Below are positions 35,563 to 45,080 of a stretch of DNA of 64,000 nt, piece after piece. Below the pieces are notes generated by a model that worked only from the letters and a program-made list of their open reading frames with translations, did no database searches and was not told the origin of the DNA. The stretch is taken from assembly GCA_934293575.1 (NCBI GenBank), contig CAKQYU010000005.1:1-64000 (forward strand). Direction: 5' to 3'. Each line of letters opens with the position of its first letter. Within the stretch, counting starts at the first letter, position 1. This DNA comes from an uncultured Lachnospiraceae bacterium (lineage in GTDB: Bacteria > Bacillota > Clostridia > Lachnospirales > Lachnospiraceae). The position numbers were made by a program, and so were the translations under genes.

Positions 35563-38181
35563 ATGAAAAATAAATTATGGAATCAGTTTATTAATTATTG
35601 TAAGAAAAATTATGTTTATGTTGTAACATTTGCAATTGCATTTATTATCATGCTTGGAGCATGGGTGATTGGTGAAGTGGGACCATTTGGAGGCCGTTGT
35701 CTGGTTGTTGTGGACGGAGTACATCAGTATCTTCCTTTTTTTGCGGAATATCAGCAGAAACTACAGCATCTGGGAAGTATGCAATATACATTTGATGTAG
35801 GGTTAGGTAACAACTTTTTATCATTGTGGTCATACTATTTATCAAGCCCGTTTAATTTAATTATTATTTTATTTGGAAAGTCACAACTTCCAATGTTGCT
35901 GAATATTATTATTTCCTTAAAAATTATATTGGCATCACTTACATTTGCATATTTTTTAAGGCATGCGGGAAAAACACCGGTAAAAAACGGAGGTATTATA
36001 GTTTTTTCTCTGTTTTATGCATTTAGCAGCTATGTTGTAGGATATTATTGGAATCTGATGTGGCTGGATTGTATTTACATATTCCCAATCATTATTTTGG
36101 GATTTGAAAAAATGTTCACCAAAAAAGACAGCCGGATGTATATCTTGGCGTTGCTTTACAGTTTTATCTGTAATTATTATATCAGTTTTATGATTTGTAT
36201 GTTTTTGGTGTTGTGGTTTTTTACTCTGCACTTCAAAAATATCAAAGAATTTTTTGTGAAGGGATTTCGGTTTGCAATTGCTTCTTTGGTAACGGCGGCA
36301 ATGAGTGCTGTTGTGTTACTGCCCGCATATAAAGGAATTATGACAACAGCTTCCGCAAAATTTAAATTACCGGAATGGGAATATTACGGAAAGTTTGCAG
36401 ATACATTACGTTCTTCCTTGTTATGTTCAGAGGTTATGACCAATCAGGTAAATGACTCGGGAACGAATCTTTATTGCGGTATATTTACAATATTGCTGGC
36501 AATTATGTTTTTCTTTTTGAAAGACGTTTATCTGGAAAAAAAGATAAAATATTTTATAATTCTAACTATATTAATTGTAAGCTGCAATAATCAGTTGTTA
36601 AATTATATCTGGCATGGATTTCATAATCAGTACGGAATTCCGAATCGTTTTGTATTTTTATATATTTTCTTATTACTGATTATGGCATATGAAGTATATC
36701 TGAAAAGAAAAAGTATTACGATTTTGCAGATAGTTATATCCTATGTGGTCTGTATGTTATTTGTCATCTATTGTTATTATCATGCAAATGTGACATATGA
36801 TATCCGGACATATATTCTGACTGCATTGTTTTTGACTTTGTATCTTATCTTTTTTGTTCTGTACAGACAGGTGATACCGATACGAAGAATTGCAGGATAT
36901 CTTTTGTTGTTATTTGCGTTCATTGAGGTTATTGCAAATGCATGGTTTGGATTTTCACAGGTTGGAAGCTCCAATCCGGATTACTATTATGGGGATACAA
37001 AGAAATTTCATGTTGTAAAGGATGAAGTTTCAAATGCAGAGGGTAACAATGCATTTTACCGGGAGGATATTTTAGAGCCTAAGTTTGTAGATGAAGCAAC
37101 CTGGTATAATTTGAAAAGTGTTGGAATTTTTGGTTCGACTGTAAAAGGTGAACTGGTAACGACAATGGGACAGATGGGATTCTATACAGGGGCAAATGAG
37201 TATTTATATTATGGGGCAACTCCTGTTACGAACGCGTTGCTTGGTGTGAAGTATGTATATGTAAGGGATAATGATTTTAATAATGTAGATATGGAATATT
37301 ATTCCGGTAATGAGGATATATCCGTTTACAAAAATGAGAAGACATTGCCAATCGGATATATGGTAAAAGATAAAATTCTGGATTATGAAACCTTTACAAA
37401 CGGACCGTTTACCGTACAAAATCAGATAAGTGGTGCGTTGACGGGTGTAGAACCAATCTTTGCTACCATTTATGAAGATATGGAAGCAGAATCTTACGGA
37501 ACAAATGTAACCATCCGGCAGGTAAATGACAATATGGTTACGTATTCCGGAGCCAATGACAGTGTAAGAATTGATATGATTTATAAAATTCCACGGGATA
37601 TGGATTTATATGTGAATTGCCGGGGAAGTAACGTTCACAAGATTGCATTGCTGATTGATGGAACAGAACGTGCATATGACAGATATCAGGGACAGATATT
37701 CCATGTTGGTAAATTGAAGGCAGGTCAGATGGTTGATTTGCAGTTTGAATTAAATGACGGTAAAAATCAATCCGGAGAATTATATTGCTATCCGATGGAA
37801 TACGTTGAAAGTCAGTTCGATTCATTCTATAATATATTGAAAGACAACTCTATGGAAGTAACCGGCTTTCAGGATACCAAAATAGAAGGAACCATTCAGG
37901 TAAAAGAAGATGGAGTATTTATGACGTCTATACCGTATGATAAGGGATGGACCTTATATGTGAATGGTAAGAAAACAGATACCTTCCCTATTATGAATAG
38001 CTTTTTGGGAGCAAAACTGTCACAGGGAGATTATGATATCAAACTTGTATATCATTGTCCGGGACTGCGGGAAGGATGTATTGTTACATTAATAGGTATA
38101 TTATGCTTTTTACTGATCTGTAAAGTGGAACATAATTTACGACAGGGGAAAAAGATCAAAGAAGAGCAAATAGAAGTATAA
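35563..38181 (+). CDS. YfhO-family polytopic membrane protein
   Basis: An 872-residue protein with about a dozen transmembrane helices in the first 460 residues. A large extracytoplasmic beta-rich region follows (about 465-830), with one helix near the C terminus (840-860). It matches YfhO, a GT-C-like family implicated in glycosylation of lipoteichoic acid or polysaccharide in Bacillus relatives. An early DGVHQY motif and the FSLFYAFSSYVVGYYWNLMW segment are typical. Translation probably starts at 35563, two bases after the hisA stop; an ATG at 35554 overlaps hisA by 8 nt. Confidence 0.85.
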   Translation: MKNKLWNQFINYCKKNYVYVVTFAIAFIIMLGAWVIGEVGPFGGRCLVVVDGVHQYLPFFAEYQQKLQHLGSMQYTFDVGLGNNFLSLWSYYLSSPFNLIIILFGKSQLPMLLNIIISLKIILASLTFAYFLRHAGKTPVKNGGIIVFSLFYAFSSYVVGYYWNLMWLDCIYIFPIIILGFEKMFTKKDSRMYILALLYSFICNYYISFMICMFLVLWFFTLHFKNIKEFFVKGFRFAIASLVTAAMSAVVLLPAYKGIMTTASAKFKLPEWEYYGKFADTLRSSLLCSEVMTNQVNDSGTNLYCGIFTILLAIMFFFLKDVYLEKKIKYFIILTILIVSCNNQLLNYIWHGFHNQYGIPNRFVFLYIFLLLIMAYEVYLKRKSITILQIVISYVVCMLFVIYCYYHANVTYDIRTYILTALFLTLYLIFFVLYRQVIPIRRIAGYLLLLFAFIEVIANAWFGFSQVGSSNPDYYYGDTKKFHVVKDEVSNAEGNNAFYREDILEPKFVDEATWYNLKSVGIFGSTVKGELVTTMGQMGFYTGANEYLYYGATPVTNALLGVKYVYVRDNDFNNVDMEYYSGNEDISVYKNEKTLPIGYMVKDKILDYETFTNGPFTVQNQISGALTGVEPIFATIYEDMEAESYGTNVTIRQVNDNMVTYSGANDSVRIDMIYKIPRDMDLYVNCRGSNVHKIALLIDGTERAYDRYQGQIFHVGKLKAGQMVDLQFELNDGKNQSGELYCYPMEYVESQFDSFYNILKDNSMEVTGFQDTKIEGTIQVKEDGVFMTSIPYDKGWTLYVNGKKTDTFPIMNSFLGAKLSQGDYDIKLVYHCPGLREGCIVTLIGILCFLLICKVEHNLRQGKKIKEEQIEV

Positions 38182-38195
38182 GGAGGAGTACAGAA

Positions 38196-39998
38196 ATGGT
38201 AAAAAATGATGGGGTAACAAAGACAAAAGTAGTGTATTTTTTGTTGATTGCAGTTGTAATTATTGTTGCAATCATAGGAGATGTGGTGTTGCTTAGACAA
38301 TTAGATTCGGGTAGTGACGGATTGAAGGGGTCTATTATAACAATCTCCCTGATTATTATCGTACTTGCAATTGTAATGGGAGCAGTTATGAACAAATTTG
38401 TTGCGGATGCAGAAAAGGATTCGACGGTAAAGAGTGATAAATATAAAAAATTATTCTTAAACCTGCCGGTTGGTTTTGCTCAGGCGCAGATTTTACGGGA
38501 TGCACAGTCAGGTAGAAATATGGGGTATAAGATTGTGGATGCCAATGAACGATTTGAAAATTATTTTGGATTAGCACAATCGGATTATTATGGAAAAGTA
38601 ATTTCGGACAGTAAGGTAGATGTCTTGCAGGATATCAATGCATGGTTTGAAGCATATAATAATTCGGGAACAAAGCTTGGTGAATTATTAGATGTGGAAA
38701 TTACCATGGAAAAGCTGGAAAAAGTATTTAATACGGTAATGTACAAATCGGAAAATGACTATATCAATATGGTTGTTATTGATATTACAGAACAAAAAGA
38801 GACAGAAAATAAATTGTCTAAGGCAATAAAAGATTCCAATGCAGCGTATAAGACACAGTCGGAATTTTTGGCGAATATGTCGCATGAAATCAGAACACCG
38901 ATTAATGGTATTCTTGGTATGTTACAGCTTACTCTGATGTCTGAAGATTTGCAGGCAGATCATCGGGATAATTTGACTACGGCTAAAAATTGTGCGGATA
39001 CATTGCTTCGATTAATTAATGATATTTTGGATATTTCAAAATTAGAGGCAGGTAAATATAATCTCCGGGATGAAAACTTTGATGTGAAGGCAGCAATTGA
39101 AGAAACCGTTGCGGCACAGGTTCCTCTTGCAAAAGGAAAAGGACTTACATTGGATTGTAATTTTGACAGCAATATGCCACAGCTTGTTCGTGGTGACGGA
39201 CAAAGAATTCAGCAGGTATTAAATTGTCTGCTTTCAAATGCAATTAAGTTTACCAGTGAAGGTGGTGTCAGAGTAAAGGTTGCATGTTTAGATGATACTT
39301 TTGAGACAATGAAGCTTCGAATGGCAGTAGCAGATTCCGGTATTGGTATCCGGGATGAGGACCGTAACAAATTATTTATTCGATTCTCACAGGTGGATGC
39401 TTCCGATACCCGTAAGTATGGTGGTTCCGGATTAGGACTTGTCATCACAAAACAAATTGTAGAATTAATGGGTGGTACAATCAGTGTTCAGAGTAAGGAA
39501 GGCATTGGTTCTACCTTTATCGTAGAGGTTCCGCTTCGTATTGTAAAGGCAGCGGAAGAAGAGGAAGTAGAGGTTGCTACAACAGAAGAAGATCCGGCTG
39601 TATTTTCATTAATAGGACATGCAAAAGCAAGAATTTTAGTTGCCGAGGATGAGCCGGTTAATCAGCAGGTAATTGGTAAGTTGTTAGGAATGGCAGGATA
39701 TTCTTATGATATAGCCGAGAATGGTGAAAAAGCGGTTGAATTATTTAAACAGAAAGAATATCAGGCTGCATTGTTTGATGTACAGATGCCGGTAATGGAT
39801 GGATTGGCTGCGACAAGAGAAATTCGTAAAATTGAACGTACGGAAAAGAAAAAGAGACTTCCGATTATAGCTGTTACGGCAAGGGCAATGTTTGGTGATA
39901 AGGAACGTATCTTAGAAGCACAATTAGATGATTATATTGCAAAACCGTATAATCTGAATGATGTGGTAGAAACATTAAATAAATACGTAGAGGCATAG
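38196..39998 (+). CDS. Hybrid sensor histidine kinase/response regulator
   Basis: A 600-residue protein. Two transmembrane helices (about 11-33 and 46-67) are joined by only a short loop, so no large external sensor is present. A PAS-like region follows (80-205). The HisKA H-box NMSHEIRTPINGIL is near residue 227, and the HATPase has N, G1 (DSGIGI) and G2 (GGSGLGL) boxes. A C-terminal receiver (about 485-598) carries the phospho-acceptor Asp in LFDVQMPVMDG. It probably relays signal to an unlinked partner. AGGAGG precedes the ATG. It lies 14 nt after the YfhO gene and is followed by a terminator. Confidence 0.9.
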   Translation: MVKNDGVTKTKVVYFLLIAVVIIVAIIGDVVLLRQLDSGSDGLKGSIITISLIIIVLAIVMGAVMNKFVADAEKDSTVKSDKYKKLFLNLPVGFAQAQILRDAQSGRNMGYKIVDANERFENYFGLAQSDYYGKVISDSKVDVLQDINAWFEAYNNSGTKLGELLDVEITMEKLEKVFNTVMYKSENDYINMVVIDITEQKETENKLSKAIKDSNAAYKTQSEFLANMSHEIRTPINGILGMLQLTLMSEDLQADHRDNLTTAKNCADTLLRLINDILDISKLEAGKYNLRDENFDVKAAIEETVAAQVPLAKGKGLTLDCNFDSNMPQLVRGDGQRIQQVLNCLLSNAIKFTSEGGVRVKVACLDDTFETMKLRMAVADSGIGIRDEDRNKLFIRFSQVDASDTRKYGGSGLGLVITKQIVELMGGTISVQSKEGIGSTFIVEVPLRIVKAAEEEEVEVATTEEDPAVFSLIGHAKARILVAEDEPVNQQVIGKLLGMAGYSYDIAENGEKAVELFKQKEYQAALFDVQMPVMDGLAATREIRKIERTEKKKRLPIIAVTARAMFGDKERILEAQLDDYIAKPYNLNDVVETLNKYVEA

Positions 39999-40024
39999 AT
40001 TTGGATTTACAAAATTTATGACAG

Positions 40025-40062
40025 AGACCTTCGATTATGTGAATAATCGGAGGTCTTTTTTT
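40025..40062 (+). terminator. Rho-independent terminator after the hybrid kinase gene
   Basis: AGACCTTCGATTAT and ATAATCGGAGGTCT form a long stem with a small loop, followed by TTTTTTT. It separates the kinase gene from the Tad pilus locus. Confidence 0.92.
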
Positions 40063-40207
40063 GCATAAAAATGAAAAATAAATGACATAAAAGTCATAGA
40101 AAAGCAGTGTTTATGAAGAAATAATGTTTATTATGGAAAGTTGGTCATAATCGTAGACAGCAAAATTATATGGTCCTATAATGCGAAAAAAGCAAAGGGG
40201 GAAAGAC

Positions 40208-40651
40208 ATGATAATAAAAATAATGGTCGTTATTTTATTGCTGACAATTGCAGTATTTACGGATTTAAAAAGAAACAAGATTGATAATCGATTGATTCTG
40301 ATTGGATATGGATTGGCATTTTTATTTTCTTACCGGGAGGGAGGTTGGAGTTTTTGTATCGACTCCTTAAAGTATGCGGTTCTCATAGTTGTATTGTTAA
40401 TAGGTTTATTTGTTTTAAAAGGAATTGGTGGAGGCGATATTAAATTATTATCTTTAATTGCTGCATTTTTCCCTAAAATTGCAATTTCGGTAATGCTTAC
40501 ATCGTTTTTGGCAGGAGGAATTATTATTTTTTGTTTTATGTTGTACCGCGGAATCAGAGGAAAGATGATTTATAAAAGAGGTGAAATTATTCATTTTTCA
40601 ATTCCGATTGCGATGGCTTTTTTGATACAGATAACAAAGGAAGTTCTATAA
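40208..40651 (+). CDS. Prepilin peptidase (A24 family, TadV/CpaA-like)
   Basis: A 147-residue integral membrane aspartic peptidase with about five helices. The two catalytic aspartates are in VFTDLKRNKIDN (near residue 18) and GIGGGDIKLL (GxGD motif, near 80). It lacks the N-terminal methylase cysteine domain of type IV PilD, as expected for Tad systems. It should cleave the Flp pilin and TadE-like pseudopilins encoded downstream. AAAGGGG precedes the ATG at 40208; an in-frame upstream ATG at 40181 has no ribosome-binding site. First gene of the Tad locus. Confidence 0.88.
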   Translation: MIIKIMVVILLLTIAVFTDLKRNKIDNRLILIGYGLAFLFSYREGGWSFCIDSLKYAVLIVVLLIGLFVLKGIGGGDIKLLSLIAAFFPKIAISVMLTSFLAGGIIIFCFMLYRGIRGKMIYKRGEIIHFSIPIAMAFLIQITKEVL

Positions 40652-40661
40652 AGGAGGTTAA

Positions 40662-41564
40662 ATGAAAACAGTACGGATTGGTGTATATGACGAAGAGTTG
40701 GAATATGTGGATATGTTATGCAGTTATTTAAGAAGCTGTGGAAAAGGAAGGTGGAATTTATCGGGATTTACAAAAAAGGAATTATTGACCGGTAACCGGA
40801 ATGCGTTTGATATTTTAATTTCAACAAATATGGAGGTGTTTGATGATTTTTCTAACCAAATGGAAACGTTAGATTGTATTTACTTATCTTCATCCCAAGA
40901 TGAAAAGTTAAAATCCGATATCTGCGCTGTATATCGTTTTCAGAATGCAAGAGAAATTGCCAATGCAATCCGCCATATTATTCACAGCAAAAAAAAGACA
41001 ATGACAAAACAATATATAGCAATTTATTCTCCTGTAGGCAGATGTGGGAAAACCGGGTTGGCATACGGTATCAGTAAGGAGAATCGATATGGAAAATGGT
41101 TGTATGTCGGTATGGAAGATTACAGTAGTTTTGAAACATATTCGGATACCGGAGAGATTCTTTACTATATTAAGGAACGAAATGAGGAGCGTATACATTA
41201 TTTATTAGAACAGTCGGAGGATATTTTAATTGTTGCACAGGGTGCACTGGAACTAAAACAGATGAATGAAGATGATATGAAATGGTTTTGTTCGGTTTTG
41301 GAAAAAAGTGCATATATTGGTTTTGTATTTGATGTAGGAAATGGACTGACAGAAGGTTTTCAGCTATTTACATATTTTGATTGGATTTTTGTACCGGCTT
41401 TATCGGATGAATACAGTCGGATAAAAACAGAGAATTTTAAAAAGAATCTATATCTGTACAGCATTGAAAATTTAGAAGAAAAAATGATTTATCTTAATAT
41501 GGATAATTTATCAGAGGTTGAGGCAATATTGAATGAAAAATTACTTACAGGAGAGGATGGATGA
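40662..41564 (+). CDS. TadZ/CpaE-like ATPase
   Basis: A 300-residue protein with an N-terminal receiver-like region (about 1-105) and a ParA/MinD-type ATPase region. The P-loop is unusual: SPVGRCGKTGLA near residue 125. A conserved FVFDVGNG lies near 228. TadZ/CpaE proteins localise and organise the Tad secretion ATPase at the pole or membrane. It follows the peptidase gene by 10 nt and overlaps tadA by 4 nt. Sequence similarity to classical TadZ is weak, and assignment leans on context. Confidence 0.78.
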   Translation: MKTVRIGVYDEELEYVDMLCSYLRSCGKGRWNLSGFTKKELLTGNRNAFDILISTNMEVFDDFSNQMETLDCIYLSSSQDEKLKSDICAVYRFQNAREIANAIRHIIHSKKKTMTKQYIAIYSPVGRCGKTGLAYGISKENRYGKWLYVGMEDYSSFETYSDTGEILYYIKERNEERIHYLLEQSEDILIVAQGALELKQMNEDDMKWFCSVLEKSAYIGFVFDVGNGLTEGFQLFTYFDWIFVPALSDEYSRIKTENFKKNLYLYSIENLEEKMIYLNMDNLSEVEAILNEKLLTGEDG

Positions 41565-42787
41565 AATCATTATCGGAAGAAAAAAGATATCTATATGAAG
41601 AATTAATGGATGAATTTTCGCTAAATCAGGAACTGACCGATAATGAGATTAATCATCTGATAGAGGATGCCATTATTCGGAGAAGCAGAGAAAAAGGCTA
41701 CACGCTTGAAGAAAAACAGTTTCTGAAAAAAGAATTGTTTTATTCTTTCCGAAAGCTGGATGTTTTGTCACATTTGCTTGAGGATGAGGATGTATCGGAA
41801 ATTATGATTAATGGAAAAGATCATTTATTTATTGAGAAAAAGGGAAAGTTATATAGGGTAACGGAAACCTTCAGCAGTGAGGAAAGTCTCCGGAATATTA
41901 TCCAACAGATTGTAAGCAGTTGTAACCGGATTGTAAATGAGACAACGCCTATTGTAGATGCAAGATTGGAAGACGGTTCCAGAGTAAATGTTGTACTTCC
42001 GCCAATTGCATTGGATGGTGCGGTTATGACCATTCGTAAATTTCCCAAAGACTTTTTTACTATGGACAAATTAATACAAATGAATTCAATTACGGAGGAG
42101 GTTGCACTGTTTTTAAAGAAACTGGTGGAGGCAAGGTACAACATATTTATTAGTGGTGGTACCGGATGCGGAAAGACAACCTTTTTAAATGTATTAAGCA
42201 ACTATATTCCAGAGGATGAACGAATTATTACGATTGAGGATTCCGCTGAATTACAAATCCGGCAGGTAAAAAATATTGTGCGATTGGAAACAAGAAATGC
42301 AAATGTTGAGGGAGAAAATGCAATTGAAATGTCAGCATTGATTAAATCCGCACTGCGTATGCGGCCGGATCGGATTATTGTTGGAGAAGTCAGGGATGCC
42401 GCGGCAATGGATATGGCAAATAGTATGTTAACCGGTCATGATGGAAGCATCAGTACCGGTCACGGAAATTCTGCAAAAGAAATGCTGCTGCGTTTAGAAA
42501 CGATGATTTTAATGGGATATGATATGCCGATATTGGCAATCCGGCAACAGTTATCTGCCGCAATTGATGTAGTAATTCATTTGGGAAGACTTCGGGATAA
42601 TAGTAGAAAAGTAATGGAAGTTTCCGAGATATTGGGAGTTGAGAACGGAGAAATCGTTTTAAATCCCATTTATATATTTGAGGAAACAAGAGAAGAAAAA
42701 GGGGTTGTTCAGGGAAAATGGATTAAGAAAAATAAATTAAAAAACATTAAAAAATTGCAACAAAAAGGATTTATGGGAGGACAGTAA
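41561..42787 (+). CDS. Tad pilus assembly ATPase TadA/CpaF
   Basis: A 408-residue type II/IV secretion ATPase. The N-terminal domain is followed by the Walker A GGTGCGKTTFLN near residue 198, the Asp box near ITIEDSAELQ, Walker B MRPDRIIVGEVRD near 267 and a His box GHDGSISTGHGNS near 291. It powers pilus extension, and possibly retraction as known for CpaF. It overlaps the TadZ-like gene by 4 nt, indicating translational coupling. Confidence 0.94.
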   Translation: MKSLSEEKRYLYEELMDEFSLNQELTDNEINHLIEDAIIRRSREKGYTLEEKQFLKKELFYSFRKLDVLSHLLEDEDVSEIMINGKDHLFIEKKGKLYRVTETFSSEESLRNIIQQIVSSCNRIVNETTPIVDARLEDGSRVNVVLPPIALDGAVMTIRKFPKDFFTMDKLIQMNSITEEVALFLKKLVEARYNIFISGGTGCGKTTFLNVLSNYIPEDERIITIEDSAELQIRQVKNIVRLETRNANVEGENAIEMSALIKSALRMRPDRIIVGEVRDAAAMDMANSMLTGHDGSISTGHGNSAKEMLLRLETMILMGYDMPILAIRQQLSAAIDVVIHLGRLRDNSRKVMEVSEILGVENGEIVLNPIYIFEETREEKGVVQGKWIKKNKLKNIKKLQQKGFMGGQ

Positions 42788-42789
42788 TA

Positions 42790-43536
42790 TTGGAGTTGAT
42801 TTGGTACACAGACTATAAGTTTCGGATAAAAGACTGGTTGGAATATGTATTTTTTATAATAGGAAAAGCATTTTTAATCTGCCTGTTGTTTTATGATTCT
42901 TATAAGGGAATTTTCATTTTATTACCTGTATTTCTATTTGAATATCGACAATTAAAGTCTAAAAAAATAATCGAGCAAAAAAGACAGCTCACACTACAGT
43001 TTAAAGATATGATGGAAGCATTGGTTACTTCATTGAATGCCGGTTATTCATTAGAACATGCTTTTCGTGATGCAAAAAAAGATTTGGAACTTATATATGA
43101 AGCAAATTCCTATATATTTTATGAATTGGACATCATTATAACAAATTTGAAACGGAATATTCCGATTGAAAAATTACTGCTGGATTTTGGAAGAAGAAGT
43201 GATATAGAAGATATTGATAATTTTGCCAGAGTTGTTGTTGTAGCGAAAAAAAGTGGTGGAAATCTGATTCGTATTATTCAAAAAACAGTACGCAGCATAT
43301 CGGAAAAAATCAGTGTGGAAGAAGAGATTAACACGTTAATCACTGCAAAAAAATTAGAACAGAAAATCATGATGGTAATGCCATATTTGATTATTTTATA
43401 TCTGAGAATGACAAATGGAAATTATTTTGATGTCTTATATCACAATCCGATTGGTGCAGGAATTATGACAATTTTTCTGCTTCTGATTTATGTAGCGGAT
43501 TGGTGGGCTAAGAAAATTACGGAGATTAAAATATGA
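42790..43536 (+). CDS. Tad inner-membrane platform protein TadB-like
   Basis: A 248-residue protein with the T2SSF fold. Hydrophobic segments lie at about residues 15-50 and 195-240. The cytoplasmic helical domain between them contains LVTSLNAGYSLEHAF and VVAKKSGGNLIRII. It begins with TTG, with GGAGG about nine bases upstream and no better ATG nearby. It forms the membrane platform with the TadC-like protein. The next gene overlaps it by 4 nt. Confidence 0.88.
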   Translation: MELIWYTDYKFRIKDWLEYVFFIIGKAFLICLLFYDSYKGIFILLPVFLFEYRQLKSKKIIEQKRQLTLQFKDMMEALVTSLNAGYSLEHAFRDAKKDLELIYEANSYIFYELDIIITNLKRNIPIEKLLLDFGRRSDIEDIDNFARVVVVAKKSGGNLIRIIQKTVRSISEKISVEEEINTLITAKKLEQKIMMVMPYLIILYLRMTNGNYFDVLYHNPIGAGIMTIFLLLIYVADWWAKKITEIKI

Positions 43537-44768
43537 TGGAAAAATGCAGAAACTTTATGAAAACACATTTTTATTTATGGATTGTGTTAATGATATTTCA
43601 TATAGCTGCCATGCTTCTCGTAGTTAAAAATCATAAGACGGATTCCTCCATTGTAATTGAAAAGGATGGATATACCGGTAGAACAAAGGAAGTTATATTG
43701 GAATTATCGGACGGCGAGGATAAAAAGGAAATGAATCTTTTTGTTACGCCAAGAACGTATCCGAAGGAAGAAGTGCTGCAATTAATGGAGGATACATTTG
43801 AATATCTGGAAGCAAATATGAAAGGAGATAACAAGTCTTTAAATCATATTGTAACAAATTTAGATTTAACTTTTGATGAGAATAAGTATCCGTTTTTAAT
43901 GGAATGTACATCCGGTCAATATTCTTTAATTGATAATAACGGCGTTGTAAAAAATGATAAAGAAAATTTAAAAAAATTGGGATATACAAGAGAAACCGAC
44001 GGCATAGAGCTTAATTTCAAAATTAAATTGATTTATAACACAATTGAAAGAGAAAAAGAATTTAAACTGGTAGTTTATCCGGAAGAAAAAAGTGAATTGG
44101 AAGAAAAATTTTCAACCGTAATGGAGGACATTAAGAAAAAGGAAAAAACAGCTTCAAATAAAAAGACAATTACAATTCCTTCCGTTATGAATGGAATTTC
44201 CATAAAGAGATTAGATAAAAAACAAATTTTGCCAATACATATACTAATTTTTGGATATATTTTATGTTTTTTGATGTTGTTACGGGAGCGGGAACAGAAA
44301 AAAGAAGAACGAAGACATCGTTTGGAAGAATTAAAAAGGTATTATCCATGGTTCGTAAATGAGATATTGCTTTTGTTGGGAGCGGGTATGCAGATAAAAA
44401 ATATTTTTCATTCTCTGGTAAAAAATAATCATTTCCAACAACAAAATCCTTTAATAGAAGAGTTACAGACAGCATGTCAAAGTTTGGATGTCGGAATGTC
44501 AGAGGAACAGGTTTATTACCAGTTAGGAAGGCGGTTGGAATTACCCTGTTATATAAAATTAATGACTCTCTTAGAGCAGAATGTAAAAAAAGGAACAAAA
44601 GGAATTATGAATTTATTGGAACAGGAGGAGCAAAATGCCCTTGAAGAGAGAAAAAATCTTGCAAAAAAATACGGAGAAGAAGCAACTACAAAATTATTGG
44701 GTCCAATGATGATATTACTGTTAATCATTATGTTGATTATTATGATTCCTGCATTTATGAGTTTTTGA
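43533..44768 (+). CDS. TadC-like platform protein with an inserted extracytoplasmic domain
   Basis: A 411-residue protein, longer than ordinary TadC (about 300). A first helix (residues 11-31) is followed by roughly 200 residues (33-230) of polar, beta-rich sequence. A second helix comes at 233-250, then the cytoplasmic T2SSF region (about 265-385, with MQIKNIFHSLV) and a C-terminal helix (388-411). The inserted domain is predicted to face outward. It overlaps the TadB-like gene by 4 nt. The TadC assignment rests on the C-terminal half and position. Confidence 0.82.
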   Translation: MMEKCRNFMKTHFYLWIVLMIFHIAAMLLVVKNHKTDSSIVIEKDGYTGRTKEVILELSDGEDKKEMNLFVTPRTYPKEEVLQLMEDTFEYLEANMKGDNKSLNHIVTNLDLTFDENKYPFLMECTSGQYSLIDNNGVVKNDKENLKKLGYTRETDGIELNFKIKLIYNTIEREKEFKLVVYPEEKSELEEKFSTVMEDIKKKEKTASNKKTITIPSVMNGISIKRLDKKQILPIHILIFGYILCFLMLLREREQKKEERRHRLEELKRYYPWFVNEILLLLGAGMQIKNIFHSLVKNNHFQQQNPLIEELQTACQSLDVGMSEEQVYYQLGRRLELPCYIKLMTLLEQNVKKGTKGIMNLLEQEEQNALEERKNLAKKYGEEATTKLLGPMMILLLIIMLIIMIPAFMSF

Positions 44769-44847
44769 AAATAGAGATAGTGGGACGCGATATGCAGGAA
44801 GTTGTAATAACAATTTAATTGATAAATAAAAATAAGGAGGTGATGAC

Positions 44848-45030
44848 ATGAAATGGATCATAAAAACAGGTTCTGATTTTTTAAAAGATGAATCCGGTAT
44901 GGGAGTTGTCGAGATTATTTTAATTATCGTTGTATTAATTGCAATGGTAATTATATTTAAAGACCAGATTACGAGTCTTGTTAATAATATATGGGATTCT
45001 ATTAATAAGAGTGCCAAAACTGTTTATTGA
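44848..45030 (+). CDS. Flp-type major pilin
   Basis: A 60-residue prepilin. A short basic leader (MKWIIKTGSDFLKDESG) ends at a class III cleavage site after Gly17, leaving MGVVE with Glu at +5, then the hydrophobic helix IILIIVVLIAMVIIF. A strong AAGGAGGTGATG precedes the ATG, consistent with high expression. It should be processed by the TadV-like peptidase and polymerised by the TadA/B/C machine. The downstream gene is separated by about 50 nt. Confidence 0.9.
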   Translation: MKWIIKTGSDFLKDESGMGVVEIILIIVVLIAMVIIFKDQITSLVNNIWDSINKSAKTVY

Positions 45031-45080
45031 TAAAAATGGATGCTACTAATGCAATTATAAAATGTTACAGGAGGAATGCT

